NCBI RefSeq assembly: GCF_963576615.1
Contig: NC_088711.1
Location: 40,358,621-40,422,620 of the forward strand
Direction: 5' to 3'
Origin: Watersipora subatra
Taxonomy: Eukaryota; Bryozoa; Gymnolaemata; Cheilostomatida; Watersiporidae
Length of the DNA: 64,000 nucleotides
Part shown: piece after piece, positions 1-11,755 of the stretch
Numbering within the stretch: position 1 is the first letter of the stretch
Layout of the letters: each line of letters begins with the position of its first letter
The notes under the pieces: model-generated
Told to the model about the DNA's origin: nothing
The model's database searches: none
Seen by the model: only the letters and a program-made list of their open reading frames with translations
Position numbers and translations under genes: made by a program

Positions 1-1165
1 TGGTCGGCAAGAAGTCTCTGAAAATTAATCGATTTTTGTGAACTCAGACAATCAATTCTGTGTTTCAAAATAAAGCGTTTAATTGTTATTAATGGTTTTT
101 GAATGAATTGATGACAGGTAATTGTAAAACTTGATCGTGACATTCTTCTAAGCAACTATTTTGATAGCATCCATCCATAGTCTGAAATATTGCATCATGG
201 CGTTAATCAGATGAGTAAGAGCTGGGATAACCATAACTAGGCCATGGATGCAATCAGCAGCCTTAGCCTAGTAGTCAGGAACGCTCGACCTGCAAACAAT
301 AGGTTGGGGTTCAAATCTCGGACGAAGTCCACTGATTGTGACATGAATGACATGCAACTTTAAATTGTTCTTTGTAATAGACATTTCTCCATTGCTGAGG
401 TTCCATTGCTGTTGTTTGTACAACGCTGCTCTTTAAAACACACACAGTTTCCGCTTGCAGTAAGCTAAGCAAACATCATACATAATCTTAGATGTGAAGG
501 ATCACTTCACATAGCTGTTTATCAGCTATATTCAGTAACTGCCATGACACCATTATTTTGTTGAAAGCGAGGCGGGTAAAAATATAGCAATGAACTTACA
601 TAACGTACTCAGCGCTCGATAAAAGATCTACTAGTAAATATGCTGCAATACTACTTTGAATACCAAAGTTACTCATAGCAAATCGCTCATCTACTGAACT
701 CACTCCTACAGTATTAATTCGGTGGTCCCCGACAAGTAGTTTTGACGTTACTAAGCTTTAAATATGACAAATATAATATTCATGCAAAACAATTGTTAAA
801 AGTTTGAGAAAACTGAGAACATTTTAGAGAATATACAAACATATGCTGATATTATTATTAGTACACTTGACCTGCTGGCTAAAGTACAACTGTAGTCCAC
901 ACACACTGAAACTCTTCATTGTGATAGACGCAACATCTTTTGTAGGCAGACGCTAGATTGTTGCCCAGTTTGTAGTGAGCCTCGGTGAAAATGAGTCGTG
1001 TTTTATGACTTTGTCTAGTGAGTTTGTTTAAAGAAACCAATAGGTATGTTTTATTTTATTTCCTTTTTGCTGGCCTTTTGCATGAGGTAACTGTAATATC
1101 TTTCAATATTTTGTTGTCCCAATTGCCACCTTTTTACTCATATGCATGAACCTTTGCTAGTTTTT
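1..1165. repeat. Segmental duplication, left copy part 1 (pairs with 11756-12860)
   Basis: Reading in parallel with 11756-12860 shows the same order of words throughout: the ATCGATTTTTGTGAA start, the TAAGAGCTGG stretch, the CTGTTTATCAGCT block, the AAGCTTTAAAT block and the ACACACTGA block. There are many substitutions and small indels. I see no gene in it apart from the SINE head at 258-330. The homology resumes at about 4830-5870 after an insertion block. The degree of divergence implies an old duplication, or two members of an old long repeat family. Confidence 0.7.
258..330 (+). repeat. tRNA-derived SINE head (fragment)
   Basis: The stretch has an A-box-like TAGCCTAGTAGTC near 264 and a B-box-like GGGTTCAAATCTC near 307, about 40 bases apart, which is the spacing of a tRNA-derived Pol III promoter. 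A paralogue at about 12030-12060 inside the duplicated segment keeps the A box but has lost the B-box part. No clear LINE-like tail or target duplication is visible. An old SINE head is the simplest reading. Confidence 0.5.
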
Positions 1166-1179
1166 AATTGTATACCACA

Positions 1180-1373
1180 CTAGCTGCATTACCCGCCTAC
1201 AGTAACAGATTCCCATGCAGCATAAGGTTTATTGAGAGCTGTCTTTCATACTGTAAAACAACTCCAAATATGCAGTCTACCGAAATTGTTACCCTGAATA
1301 TGCATACACATTTCATGATGTCAATAATGTTGGGGAAAATAATAGAAATCTACAATGTGTTTTACAGCTAGAT
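1180..1373 (-). mobile_element. Helitron 3'-terminal region, copy 1
   Basis: On the minus strand the segment ends in GGGTAATGCAGCTAG followed by T, the CTRR-T form expected of a Helitron 3' end. About 190 bp are shared with 2071-2275, which suggests two members of one family. The other edge reads TTTACAGCTAG on the plus strand. The intervening region to 2070 holds a minisatellite. No Rep/helicase coding sequence is seen next to this copy, so it is terminal sequence only. Confidence 0.45.
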
Positions 1374-1524
1374 GCGTGTAAAATCTAGTAAATATTCTAG
1401 ATTCATGTGTTTAGATTCATGCATCCATTCATACTCGTCTATGGCCTGGCCCGTCATACCCGTCCATGCCGCTTCTACCCGCCTTGGCTGACCAGTCTTT
1501 ACCCGCCTCACAGTTGACCATTGC

Positions 1525-1992
1525 GCTCTTGCACTCGCCTCGCAATCAATTGGCCCGCAACCACCTCGCAATCAATCGGCCCGCAACCACCTCGCAATCA
1601 ATCGCCTCGTAATCAATATCCTCGCAATCAATCGCCTCGCACTTGCAATCAATCGCCTCGCAATCAATCACCTCGCAATCAATCGCCTAGCACTCAATCG
1701 CTTCGCAATCAATTGCTTTGCAATTAATCGCCTCGCACTCGCAATCAATCGCCTCGCACTCGAAATAATCGCCTCGCACTCGCAATCAATCGCCACACAC
1801 TCGCCTTGCACTCACAATCAGTCGCCTCGCAATCAATCACCTCGCACTCGCAATCAATCACCTCGCACTCGCAATCAATCGCCTCGCACTCGAAATCAAT
1901 CGCCTCGCAATCAATCACCTCGCAATCAATCGCCTAGCACTCAATCGCTTTGCAATCCATCGCCTCGCACTCGCCAACTCATCCGAAAAGCC
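1525..1992. repeat. 15/21-bp minisatellite (CCTCGCAATCAATCG family)
   Basis: About 460 bp of tandem units. The basic unit CCTCGCAATCAATCG (15 bp) alternates irregularly with a 21-bp version containing an extra CACTCG/GCACTC step. The first units carry GGCCCGCAACCA variants. The array lies between two Helitron-like 3' ends (1180 and 2071). The short open frame across it simply reflects unit lengths divisible by three and is not a gene. Confidence 0.9.
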
Positions 1993-2718
1993 GCACCTTG
2001 ATACTCTCGCTGCACTCGGGGCAAAAAAGATCTCCCGCGCATCCCCGAGTGACGCCACGGCCCCAAACTGCTAGCTGCATTACCCGTCCACGGGAACAGA
2101 TTCATGTACAGCAAGAGTTTTATTGAGAGTTGTCTTTCATAGTGTAAACCAACTCCAAATATGCAGTTTACTGAATTTTTTTGCCCTGATCACACTATGC
2201 ATACACATATGCAGTCATATAGGTCAATAATGTAGGGGAGAACAATGTAAATCTGCCATACGTTTTACAGCTAGTCTACAATGCATCAGCCTCAAACCAC
2301 TCAAATCGGAGTTGCCCTATTTGTGTACAGAGAACTGATAATGAAATTGACATTGCTAGGCAAACTGAAGTTCTTCAAACTGGCAGTATTGAAAAGTTTT
2401 GCATCTTTTAAAAAATTATACAAAATATTTTGCTATCGCCAGCATTTATTGAATGGAGACTTCTACATTCTTAAAACACTAATCATAGCTCACCAGTTTT
2501 TCGTCTATAGCCTGTGTTTTTTGGACATGGCATATACAAACAGTAATGAGGTTGTGTCAATAAAATTTATATGTATAACAGCACATTCAGTATGATGTCA
2601 AGGCAGATACAGCATTAGCACCTTACAATAATAAAACAAAGCGCCAATTTGATAGTCTTTGTATGAGATTCAATAAGGAAAACAAATGCATGAAAATATA
2701 TATATACTGAAAAATATG

Positions 2719-2943
2719 TTAGAAAATGCTGCATGTGGTATAGCAGAACATGAAGAACATAAAACAATAACACAATGTTAGTTCAACGCAACATTTGCGG
2801 ATAGAAAACATTTTTGGTTTTTCTGTCCGCGTATGAAGAAACAGTTTTCGGCTTGTGCCTACTTTTGAGCAGGCGACGTACAGCTGGTCATGGCTGATGC
2901 AGGGTGACAGTAAGTCGATAGCAGCTGCTCTCTTTCTTTTCAC
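2719..2943 (-). pseudogene. Pif1-like helicase C-terminal fragment (Helitron RepHel)
   Basis: The 74-codon frame contains DQLYVACSKVGTSRKLFLHT (about 2889-2830), which matches the last conserved helicase motif of Pif1/Helitron helicases (typically GQLYVACSRV followed by a short Leu/Phe tail). Only this C-terminal motif is present; no Walker A or Rep domain is visible upstream. Its position on the minus strand, just 5' of a Helitron-like 3' end at 2071, supports a Helitron origin rather than a host PIF1 gene. Confidence 0.55.
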
Positions 2944-3326
2944 AATAGCGTATCACAACCCTCGGAGTACACGTGCAAGTTCTGTAATAGTAAGTTACAG
3001 TAGGCCTACTCGTAGCTGGAAAAAAATTAGTAACTCAGCTGCTGAAGGAAATGAACATGTCCCACTATTACGAACAGTGGCAAATCCAACGTTATTAAGT
3101 AGTGGAGATGTGGCAATTCATAGACAATACAACATTGTATAAGAAGCACTTACCTTTTTGATGTGGAAATTTAGTAGGTGAGAACTGCGTTTTTCCAGTG
3201 GCTCCAAGAAACAAACGTTTACGTGACCTTCTCGGTACACGTTGACAGTAAATATTAATTGCATGTAAATAACTACTCATTAATTTATTTAATTTAATAA
3301 ATATTAAATTTGTATAGCTGTATAGA

Positions 3327-3528
3327 CACCTTTGTATAGGCCGCATAACTCAGAAAGGTGTTTTGTAACACGGCAGAAACTTTGCTGTTTAAAAAGCGTG
3401 CTAACCGGGGATTTCGGTTAATGCGCCCTAGCGGTGAAAGAAAAACAACAGAATCGCCACACCTCTATATAAGCCGCTTGGGTCAAATCGTCAAAGAAAA
3501 GTAGCGGTTAATAGTCCGAAATTACGAT
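3327..3528. mobile_element. TIR element (TATAAGCCGC family), truncated copy
   Basis: This is homologous to 12941-13337: shared blocks include CCTTTGTATAGGCCGCATAA, CACGGCAG, GGTTAATGCGCCCTAGC and CTATATAAGCCGC. The right end, AATAGTCCGAAATTACGAT, is the inverted complement of the left end of the other copy. The left terminal repeat is missing here. It is non-autonomous with no coding capacity, and lies within a Helitron remnant. Confidence 0.6.
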
Positions 3529-3729
3529 ATTTAGTACTCATATTAATTCAGTTGGCTTCGTACGACCGAATGGAAAAAGAAAGACCGCTCTATAACTTAT
3601 TTACTGTTACTACACATATTAATCCAGTTGGCTTCGTACGACTGAAATTCGTACGACGATAAAAGGAAAGACAGCTCTATAAGGCGGACACACAACCACA
3701 CAGACAACGATTGCCGTTTATATAGTAGA

Positions 3730-4829
3730 TTAATAAATATCAGATTGGAAAATTTGTGAACATAGTTGTTTTAGTTTTGGCGGTGTCACAGTTATGATAT
3801 AAATAACTGATACATGCAAATATGTCATGTCTGTGATAGTTGCTATCTTAGTGTTAATCATGGAGCTGACTCACCGATATCTGTATTTTGTAAGGCCATG
3901 AATCCAAGAATAAATATTACTAGATAACTTTTTAGCGAAGTCACCATTTTGGAATATCAACTTTTTCTTTCAGACAGTGACTCAGATCAGTCAACTAAAA
4001 GGTTCTCACAGAGGTGAAAAGTTCACAACGCATGTTTGTGTGGTTATTTTCTAACTTGACAGAGAAAAATTGTTTATGAGTAAGTCGTTGCTTTGAGAAT
4101 GCATGGAAACCAATCAATTAAAAGCTGGTAATAAGTAAGCAATCTAGTGGTGGTATGAATAGTTTGTTATTTCAAGTGACTTTTTGCTAAAATACTCTAC
4201 AAATGAAACCATTGTATTTACTACACTCTGTGTATTTTGTGATGAACCCTTGAGCTCTAACCATGCTTTATTACAGAGATAAAAGCATGTGCAATAATAT
4301 AGCTGCAGAATAAAGTTATTTTATAAGCAGATTAGACAACTCTTGATTGATGCATTTATTAATAATCCATCTACTGCCATCTTAAATTTGATATTTAATT
4401 GTGAAAAAAAGCAAAACTTTAAGCAGAAATACCGTATGATGTATTAATGGATAATAGAAACTTGCTAATTACTTTTCACAGAAATAACAATTGTTTACAA
4501 GGCAATGTTTAAACTAATGCCGTTGTCTTTTTTACCTTTTCTAACTTTTGGAAATTGGCAGTAAAGCTGTTGTTAATACAAATAACTCTTAGCTTGTAAG
4601 AATTTTTAAAACGGCAGCAAACTAATTAATCTGGAACTACACTTTCAGCCTCAGAAAATGTCAAAAATACATGTATTTAAGTTGTTGCTTTTATCTATTG
4701 CTTGCTTACACCATTTATCATAAATTGCTGCATGTAATTTAGTTATCAGGTTACTAACTTTCTGGCAAACACAGATATGTTTTCTTGTAGTGGTTTTAAG
4801 CCAAACTTAAAATGGAACCAGATAACTTA
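3730..4829. other. Gene-free AT-rich stretch
   Basis: I see no coding frame, tRNA, tandem repeat or recognisable transposon here. It lies between the Helitron remnant and the second part of the segmental duplication, and was probably part of the sequence separating the two halves. Confidence 0.5.
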
Positions 4830-5870
4830 TACTGAAAGAGCCGTATATTTGCTTACGTGGTGGGAATAAAAGTGTTATTCAAGAACTGAGCAAATAAAAC
4901 TGAGTATTTTAATGAAGAAGTTGCCCTCTCCTTGTTAGATGTCAGTGAGTAGTTCAGGCACCAGCCAATCATTATAGAGTAAAAAGGATTGACTTTTTGT
5001 ATTTTCCATGCAGAAATTTTAGACTCATACCCAGTCCTAATCATTAATTGATTAATATTTATTGCTTTCACTATTAATAACAAAAAGTTAACAGTTTTAC
5101 AATATGTACTCAGATATATAATACTAGTTGTTTACTTACAGTTTTGGTTCTGATGCTGATAATTTGACAGTTTTAGTCAATAAATAGCCTTTTTGTTCAA
5201 ATTTCTCTATTTTTAAAGCAGCAGAAAAATTCGAAGAGATGTTTGACTTTCGGCGAATCTGCTTTTAATGATTTTGTTTAATTTTCCATTGGGTTTGTTT
5301 GCAAATGCCCATGCGACCAAGTCTTGGCTGTATATAATATGACAATCTTTAAACTGTAAAATCTGCAAATAAAAATTTACATTTTTTGATAAAACATTGA
5401 CCAATTTCTGAACTTAGAGATGTTCAATTCATGTTACTAACGTATGCCAGTTTTAATTGAAGTTGCGCCTTAGAATCAATGACTCAGCTTACATATGCTA
5501 CCCGAGTCATATAACTGCCTTCCTTAACATATTTCCAGGTAGAAAACACATGCTGAGGCAGTTGTTTGCATATTAAACCAGTTTAGTGTAGCTAATGCTA
5601 AAGTGTTTCTCTTTTCAATTCACGACATCTTATTGTAGAGTTTACCTCAGCTTTTCTAAAAGAAAGTGAACCTTCATGATTTGTCTGCTCCTACAGAAAC
5701 AGCCCCCGAAAAGTACCAGTTTTATGACTACAATTTGCTTAAAAACCTTTGATCCAATCATATTGCGTTTGAGTATGTTTGTATACTAAAGCAAGCTAAG
5801 TTTTACCAGTGTGTGAGAAATAGCAAACATATGCTAAAACATCTAGATGACAGTCATCACAGCATGGTTG
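4830..5870. repeat. Segmental duplication, left copy part 2 (pairs with 12870-14150)
   Basis: Parallel words with 12870-14150 include the GTTGCCCTCTCCTTGTTAG block, a GATTGACTTTTTGT block, AATCATTAATTGATTAATA, the TTTTGTTTAATTTTCCATT stretch and GTATGCCAGTTTTAATTGAA. In the right copy this part directly follows the homologue of 1-1165. The block 1166-4829 is therefore either an insertion in the left copy or a deletion in the right. No gene is visible. Confidence 0.65.
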
Positions 5871-6144
5871 ATGCAAGCAACAATTTGTTGTAGACATATT
5901 TCTTATTGTTTTAATCTAAGTGATTATTAAATATAATAACATCTACAATAGTTGTTCAAAATAGTGATAAGAATAGTACAGTTAAATTTAGGCACTGCAG
6001 AAGGATTTTGCTGAGAAAATTCATAACATACCACATTTATCCTTCTAATTTTTAAATACAGGCATTTACCTTTGATTTTTTGTTTTCTGTTATTCTGTGT
6101 CCAGCTACAGCGATTAAAATGTAACAATGAAAAACCACTAACTA

Positions 6145-6220
6145 CTGGGATTGAACTTGGAACCTTCAGTTCTGCAGAATGATGTTTATCCAATACACTA
6201 CACCATTTATCTACATCTAT
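6145..6220 (-). repeat. tRNA-derived SINE head, copy 1
   Basis: On the minus strand there is an A-box-like TGGTGTAGTGTATTGG near 6212-6197 and a B-box-like AAGTTCAATCCC near 6158-6147, at tRNA-like spacing. The unit is repeated at about 6597-6668. Confidence 0.5.
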
Positions 6221-6596
6221 GACATGACTTATGTACATACTCATTGAACATTCTAATCTTTAATGACTTCAAACTAAATATTTCAGCTGGCATTATTCCA
6301 GAATTGTTGACCGGAAGAAAAATACTCAAACTCACATGGGCAGCAAGAGTATTGCAATCAGAATAGCGCTGTAGTTGGCACTTCAGTTAGTACAGTATGA
6401 ATTACACAGAAATAAATACAATACACAATTTTCTGTGCAAAGAGATTTTGCACAGAAAATCATTTTTTATTTAACACATCGCATTTATTATTCTAAATTT
6501 TAAGTACAGGCATTTACCTTTTGTTTTTTGTTTTCTGTTATCCTGTGTTCAGCTGCTGTGATTAAAATCCACCAAAGAAAAGAACACAAGGTGCTG

Positions 6597-6668
6597 GAAA
6601 TGAACTTGGAACCTTCAGTTCTGCAGACAGGCATTATTCCAATACATTACACTGTCCAATTGGCTATA
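6597..6668 (-). repeat. tRNA-derived SINE head, copy 2
   Basis: This is the second copy of the tRNA-like head in the tandem unit, on the minus strand. The A-box region (CAGTGTAATGTATTGG) is kept; the B-box region is more decayed than in copy 1. Confidence 0.45.
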
Positions 6669-6883
6669 CTATGAAATAAACTGGGCACATACTCATAACA
6701 CATGCCAATCTTTCATAGTTTCATGCTAAACACTTCAAGTAGCATTATCCTGGAATTGTTGGTTAGAAGACAAATGTTTAGACTCACATGGGCAGGAATA
6801 CTATAATTGCAATCAGTATAGAGCTGTAGAAGGCACTGCAGCCGGTACAGTATGAATTACACAGAAATAAACACAGTACACAG

Positions 6884-8369
6884 GAATAAACACAATATAC
6901 AAAAAAATTACCTAACACCTTAATTTAAAAGTTGAGAATTGTAGATGTTGTATATGTAGATTGAAAGTAAATTTTTTGAGCAAATACCTTTTTCATAACC
7001 CGTACAATGCTGGGCATTCACCTACATGTAGTTAATTTATAGATTTGAATTTTTTGTAGGCTACTCTGTTTGAGCTGGTTGAAACTCACTCTTGTAATTT
7101 CCATGAGGCAGAAAAATGATGCATCACACACTTTTAGGGTGGCAGGCTTCCCAGTAGGCATATCAACCACTGAAACTTTATAGGATTTGTAATATTTAAA
7201 GAATTTGATTGTTGCACACAAAGTTTGTTTTATGAAAATGAGAATATAAATCTATTAGAACTTCATACAATCAGAAGTGTAATTTGTGCAGTCAAAAAGA
7301 AATTTCCAGAAAAAGTAAGACGACAGTAAAGGTCAATAAATGTGAAATAATTAGTAAGCAATATTTAGATAAAGTCTGTTCTACTACAATTATTGTAATA
7401 AAATTTTTTGATACTGATACAATTATTACAACCTGAGAAAACCAAACAAAAGTCATGAATATGTTAAATTAATATTAACAGTGAGTGTATAGAAGTGTGT
7501 GTTAAAAAATTGCTGTTGCTGTAGAAGCTATTAATCAAAATTTTGAATGCAGCGATTCTGGTACCAACATAAAAATAATGTATCGTAATTAAATACATCA
7601 CTGAAGCACACAAGGGTAAACAATGTTCTTTGTCTAGCCAAGTGAATAAAGAAGGTGAATCATGGATTTGCAAAATTTGAAAGAAAAAATGTGTCAAATA
7701 ATACACAAAGCAAATATTGTAATAAGCTTTTGTTATGAAGGTGCGTATGAACTCAACACTCGTCTGCTGATGAAAGGAAATTCTGCCTTTTAATGTACTA
7801 TACCCATATAACATGCATACAGACGAAAATATGCATACAAATGACAACTTTTTAAATGAAATTAGTAAAATATAGCTAGTTATAAAAAAGTTTTAATGAA
7901 AATAAATAAAGAAGTAAGTAAAAACTGTAAATAAAGAAAAATAGGCAAACATCCGTTTGTATTTAAGGATTGTGACATGAAAGCTGTTAAACACGTAAGC
8001 CAGCTAAAAGATGCATACGTTTTAAAAACAGCCTTTTAGAAAACCGAGTGCAGCTCACAGAAAAATGTTTTGTCGCTAAAAAACTTGACTATCACATCGC
8101 TAAAGCATTGATAAACAGGATAGCACATTCCAACAATCGAACTAGGTGCATTCAGATGAATTAATGCAAAGTTGTGGGAACTTTGATTAAGAGCTGCAGC
8201 AAGTATGAGGGTTAGGCCATAGTGGGGCAAGATAATCGCATAGAGTAGGGGGTTGAACGCGTGTTCCGTGTGCCGAATGCATCTGGTTTTTCAGTTGAAT
8301 CTACTTACCAAGCGGATCTGCATTGCTAGAATTTAATCGCAATAACTGGACATGGAAAGTGCAAAAAGA
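6884..8369. other. Gene-free AT-rich stretch
   Basis: No convincing coding frame or RNA gene. At about 6990-7012 there is a short CCCGTACAATGCTGGGCATT hairpin word; a relative at about 9354-9382 (CCCGGGAAATGCCAGGCATT, then CTAA-T) suggests two stray Helitron-like 3' ends. The longest open frame (7464-7847, minus) has no recognisable motif and no coding-like composition. Confidence 0.4.
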
Positions 8370-8935
8370 CAAAAAACAAATGCCAAAATTTATATACATA
8401 TTTAGTAAGCTAAATTCAACGTTTATGTTATACACATGCCTTGAAGGTAAGAACTCCCTACAGTATGTACTACACATAGTACATTGTAATGTTACATGTT
8501 ATTATGTAATGTTATTAATGTAATGTTCCACTTTATTGCACATCTTAATGACTTAATACACTTAATACCACCAGATCCTAATACACTATAGTCACTGTAG
8601 GTAACTACCATTACTAATGTTACCGTATTATTTTGTACCAATTTTTAATATGTTCAGTATGTATGCAAAATTTTAATAGTTTTATATACTTAACATCAAC
8701 ATTTTATTCAAAGTTAAATTCAACAACTGCGTTATATGTCTGTCTTGAAAGCAAAAACTCGCTACGGTTTTTACTGCATGTAGTACATTGTAAGTTTACA
8801 TTTTGTTGCAAATCATAACCACTAAATATACTAAAGTTACTATTTGTAATTGCAGTTACTAAGGTTTACATATTATTTTCTTACTAACTTTTAATACATA
8901 CAGTACATATACAAAATTTTGATGATTCTTACCAG
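8370..8935. repeat. Diverged ~300-bp tandem duplication
   Basis: The block at about 8385-8620 reappears at about 8655-8880. Shared words in order: GCAAAATTTTAATAG/GCCAAAATTTATATA, CTAAATTCAAC, TATGTTATACACATGCCTTGAA and its variant, ACTACATGTAGTACATTGTAA-like words and a TTACCGTATTATTTTGTACC block. A partial third copy begins at about 8868. No function is visible. Confidence 0.6.
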
Positions 8936-9587
8936 AGGGTGCTTTATTAGATAATTACAATGGCATTCTATAACGCCCTTACATACTATCGCTAAAACGA
9001 ATTAAAATCATATAATTTCATGCCAAATCATTTTTCATTGTAATTATAGCAAAACAGACTTTATTTAGCTATTATTTGCTAATTAGTTCGCGTTTACATT
9101 CAAACACGTTTACAGCTGTTTAATTTTTGAAAAATATATTGCAACTCCGCAAAACACTTTTTCATAACATGAAATAAAAAAGTTACAGCTGTTTGAAAAA
9201 GTTTGAAAACCTTAACAACTGTTTTATTTTTTGTCTTAACTCATTTGAGCAGCACAAAGCACTTTTTTCATGATATTAAGCTTGAAAGTTAGAATGATAA
9301 CTATTGTTATAGGTTAAATAAAAATATAATTTCTTGACAAAAACCTTTTTATTACCCGGGAAATGCCAGGCATTACACTAATGTCTTTATACATGTCAAC
9401 GAAAAAAAAGTAAATTTGACCAAACACATTTTTTATTATTTTTAAAAATTTTGTGCTTAATCCCTTTTACTCCATAAATAGCTATATTAATGTAAAAAAC
9501 GAACAGTGAACTTATTAGCAACTCTTGCAATAAAACTTGTTAAAGTATAAAAGACGGTTTTTCAATTTTCCAAGCATCACGTTAACA

Positions 9588-10450
9588 TCATACCATGCCC
9601 ACGCTGTTATGGTGAGTGGTTCATACCATGCCCACGCTGTTATGGTGAGTGGTTCATACCATGCCCACGCTGTTATGGTGGGTGGTTCATACCATGCCCA
9701 CGCTGTTATGGTGAGTGGTTCATACCATGCCCACGCTGTTATGGTGAATGGTTCATACCATGCCCACGCTGTTATGGTGAGTGGTTCATACCATGCCCAC
9801 GCTGTTATGGTGAGTGGTTCATACCATGCCCACGCTGTTATGGTGAGTGGTTCATACCATGCCCACGCTGTTATGGTGAGTGGTTCATACCATGCCCACG
9901 CTGTTATGGTGGGTGGTTCATACCATGCCCACGCTGTTATGGTGAGTGGTTCATACCATGCCCACGCTGTTATGGTGAATGGTTCATACCATGCCCACGC
10001 TGTTATGGTGAGTGGTTCATACCATGCCCACGCTGTTATGGTGAGTGGTTCATACCATGCCCACGCTGTTATGGTGAATGGTTCATACCATGCCCACGCT
10101 GTTATGGTGGGTGGTTCATACCATGCCCACGCTGTTATGGTGAGTGGTTCATACCATGCCCACGCTGTTATGGTGAATGGTTCATACCATGCCCACGCTG
10201 TTATGGTGAGTGGTTCATACCATGCCCACGCTGTTATGGTGAGTGGTTCATACCATGCCCACGCTGTTATGGTGAGTGGTTCATACCATGCCCACGCTGT
10301 TATGGTGAGTGGTTCATACCATGCCCACGCTGTTATGGTGAATGGTTCATACCATGCCCACGCTGTTATGGTGAGTGGTTCATACCATGCCCACGCTGTT
10401 ATGGTGAGTGGTTCATACTATGCCCACGCTGTTATGGTGAGTGGTTCATA
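9588..10450 (+). repeat. 33-bp minisatellite, 26 copies
   Basis: Twenty-six perfect-length 33-bp units run from the first TACCATGCCCACG word (9591) to about 10448. Units are almost identical except for one codon-sized site that reads AGT, AAT or GGT; the last unit has one further change. Variant order for copies 1-7 (S S G S N S S) is exactly repeated in copies 8-14, which indicates a seven-unit block duplication. Each unit has the interrupted palindrome ACCAT...ATGGT. Because 33 is a multiple of three the array stays open (about 319 codons from 9537). No homologous protein, splice context or start context supports a gene. A recently expanded VNTR is the best call. Confidence 0.9.
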
Positions 10451-10499
10451 CCGAAGGCCTTACCAGAAGTTGATAGTGAGCACTGCAGAAGTTTGAATT

Positions 10500-11755
10500 A
10501 GTCTGTCCAGATTTGACGACATTTGCTTCTTTGTACCTCTGCTGCTCTTTGGTGCTCGCTTCTAAACAGAACATAATAAATTTATATACACTATAAACAT
10601 TTATATACTTTTCCTCTTTAATTGAGAATTCTCTATTAAATTTCACATTTAGAATCACAGTACAAAAACTATTTGTACTGTAAATACTTAACGAGACTAA
10701 TGAAAAAGCTGTGTTTGATGGAATAAAATATTTTCTTGTGATGGCTTGAGCCAGCAAATAGGTTGAGAACTGGATGTTTTAAAGGTGAATAACACACAAT
10801 TTTTTCAAATCAGAAGCTTTGATCACCGATGAATCTCATTGAGGCTTAAAAGTTAAACTGTGAGAGATCACGACAAGTTTTAAGTGGCCCTATACTTGTA
10901 AGGATTCTGCTTCTACTCAAACTAGAGATATACAACAGCTCGCTGACACACTATCTGTTATTATTTAATAACAGACAGTCATCTGTCTTTACAGATTGTA
11001 ATCCTGTAAATACTTATTAACAGATTCCATAGTGATTATTGCAAAGACGCTTGACAATAGCACCAGACAAGACCTAATAATCAGGCTTCTTCTTTGAGTC
11101 AGAAAATTCCTACCTGACTTTTTTGGTTAATGACTTCTTTTTTCATGAAAAATAGCTGTCCTCGAAATGTTGTCAGTCACAATGGCTACCGCAATAATTT
11201 TGACATTTTAAGTTTTGCAATAGTCCACCTGGAACCAGGACTTAAAGTGTCCTACATGAAAGTATCTTAGTTACAATAAGCAAAGCAATATAACCTTTTG
11301 TTGTTCAAACTAGTTGCAAACCTGGCTGTGTGACGTGAATGATCATCAGGTGTAATAACTATGAATACAATTAATGTGCAACGGCAATTGGTGCAGTTGT
11401 TAGTGTGTCGTTGCAGGAAACTGAATGCTGAGAGTTCGAACTACCTATGGAACAACCCTTTTTTCCAACCTACAACTATAAGGGCTTCAGGCAAATCTAG
11501 ATCTAATAGTAGTAAGTATTCTCTTGCAAAATCTTTGACTTTTTATGCTAGATACACATGTAAACTTGCGATGAAATGTTTCTGGAACTTTTTGGAACAG
11601 TTCTGAAACTTTCTGGGAACGTAAAATTGTTAGTTGGCTTGCTGTGCCTGCAAATGGTTTTCTATGGCAACTGAACTCAAGAGTTTGCTACCACAGTTGA
11701 GAGAATAGAAAATGATAGAAAGACCAAAACATCCGACAGGAAATTTTTCACATTG
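10500..11755. other. Gene-free stretch
   Basis: AT-rich unique-looking DNA between the minisatellite and the right copy of the segmental duplication. No frame, RNA gene or repeat was recognised. Confidence 0.4.

Larger units (their letters stand above)
2071..3729 (-). mobile_element. Helitron remnant with helicase tail
   Basis: On the minus strand the element starts TCTACTATATAAACGG at 3729, preceded by A. It ends in CTAG at 2071, about nine bases after a CCCGT-GG-ACGGG hairpin (2083-2094). These are the TC start and the hairpin plus CTRR end of Helitrons; the base after CTAG is C rather than the usual T. Between the ends lies the tail of a Pif1-type helicase (2806-2895). A truncated copy of a TIR element (3327-3528) and a duplicated block of about 60 bp (3535-3690) interrupt it. 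It is far too short for an intact RepHel gene, so it is a decayed or internally deleted copy. Confidence 0.5.
5985..6883. repeat. Tandem duplication of a ~449-bp SINE-bearing unit
   Basis: Two successive units of about 449 bp share GGCATTTACCTTT, TTTTTTGTTTTCTGTTAT, TGAACTTGGAACCTTCAG and GAATTACACAGAAATAAA. The second copy has diverged by substitutions and small indels. Each unit contains a minus-strand tRNA-like head. No target duplication is evident between units, so local duplication is more likely than two insertions. Confidence 0.75.

Noticed and set aside
9537-10496. A 319-codon repeat protein (YHAHAVMVSGS repeats)
   Set aside because: The frame is open only because the unit is 33 bp. 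There is no signal peptide, no flanking domain and near-total nucleotide identity between units.
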